A DNA stretch of 32,500 nt from Chondrilla cf. caribensis (lineage: Eukaryota > Porifera > Demospongiae > Chondrillida > Chondrillidae): contig OZ026548.1 of assembly GCA_964020155.1 (NCBI GenBank), positions 5,263,897 through 5,296,396 on the forward strand. The letters are read 5' to 3'. Below the pieces are notes generated by a model. That model saw only the letters and a program-made list of their open reading frames with translations. It did no database searches and had not been told where the DNA came from. The stretch's first letter is position 1. Every line of letters begins with the position of its first letter. This document shows, piece by piece, positions 32,469-32,500 of this stretch. The translations under genes were made by a program, and so were the position numbers.

Positions 32469-32500
32469 CTGCAAGTCACTACGTCAAAATGCCTGCAGGT

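Overview
The window is a 32.5 kb piece of an animal nuclear genome, most likely an early-branching metazoan such as a demosponge. The metazoan call rests on intron-rich genes (GT...AG introns with conserved phases) for animal-type proteins: a two-pore channel, a class I PI transfer protein, TLC-domain proteins, ribosomal protein uL23 and major vault protein. The sponge call is an inference from compact intergenic spacing (about 160-340 bp for most neighbours), small introns and very abundant (CA/GT)n and TACG/TACATA microsatellites. No bacterial, viral or organellar genes were seen.

Layout. Positions 1-9856 (minus): a TPC1-like two-pore channel gene, cut off at the left edge inside repeat-II segment S3, with 16 linked exons up to 5541 and a phase-compatible candidate first exon at 9637-9856. 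Positions 12274-19051 (minus): a class I phosphatidylinositol transfer protein gene with six exons recovered and only the short C-terminal exon unplaced. Positions 19214-23618 (plus): two tandem TLCD3/FAM57-like genes, each with five exons at identical positions and phases. The first is head-to-head with the PITP gene across 162 bp. Positions 24288-24797 and 25134-28103 (minus): two neighbouring genes of an apparently undescribed proline-rich family. One is small and the other carries an N-terminal PH domain. They share a distinctive C-terminus. Positions 28372-29588 (minus): complete RPL23A/uL23. Positions 29831-32468 (minus): the C-terminal third of major vault protein, running off the right edge.

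Several genes touch on membrane lipids: a PI(3,5)P2-type channel, a PI carrier, two TLC-domain ceramide-related proteins and a PH-domain protein. I see no proof of functional coupling beyond the shared promoter region of the PITP and first TLCD3 genes. Five short promoter regions each contain a GGAA (ETS-like) core next to a TGACG or CACGTG (CRE/E-box-like) core.

Much of the rest is simple repeat. Sense-strand GT repeats tend to begin at or just after 5' splice sites, and CA repeats tend to sit just before 3' splice sites. There is also a 15-copy 29-bp minisatellite, several other tandem arrays, and two families of dispersed repeats each present twice.
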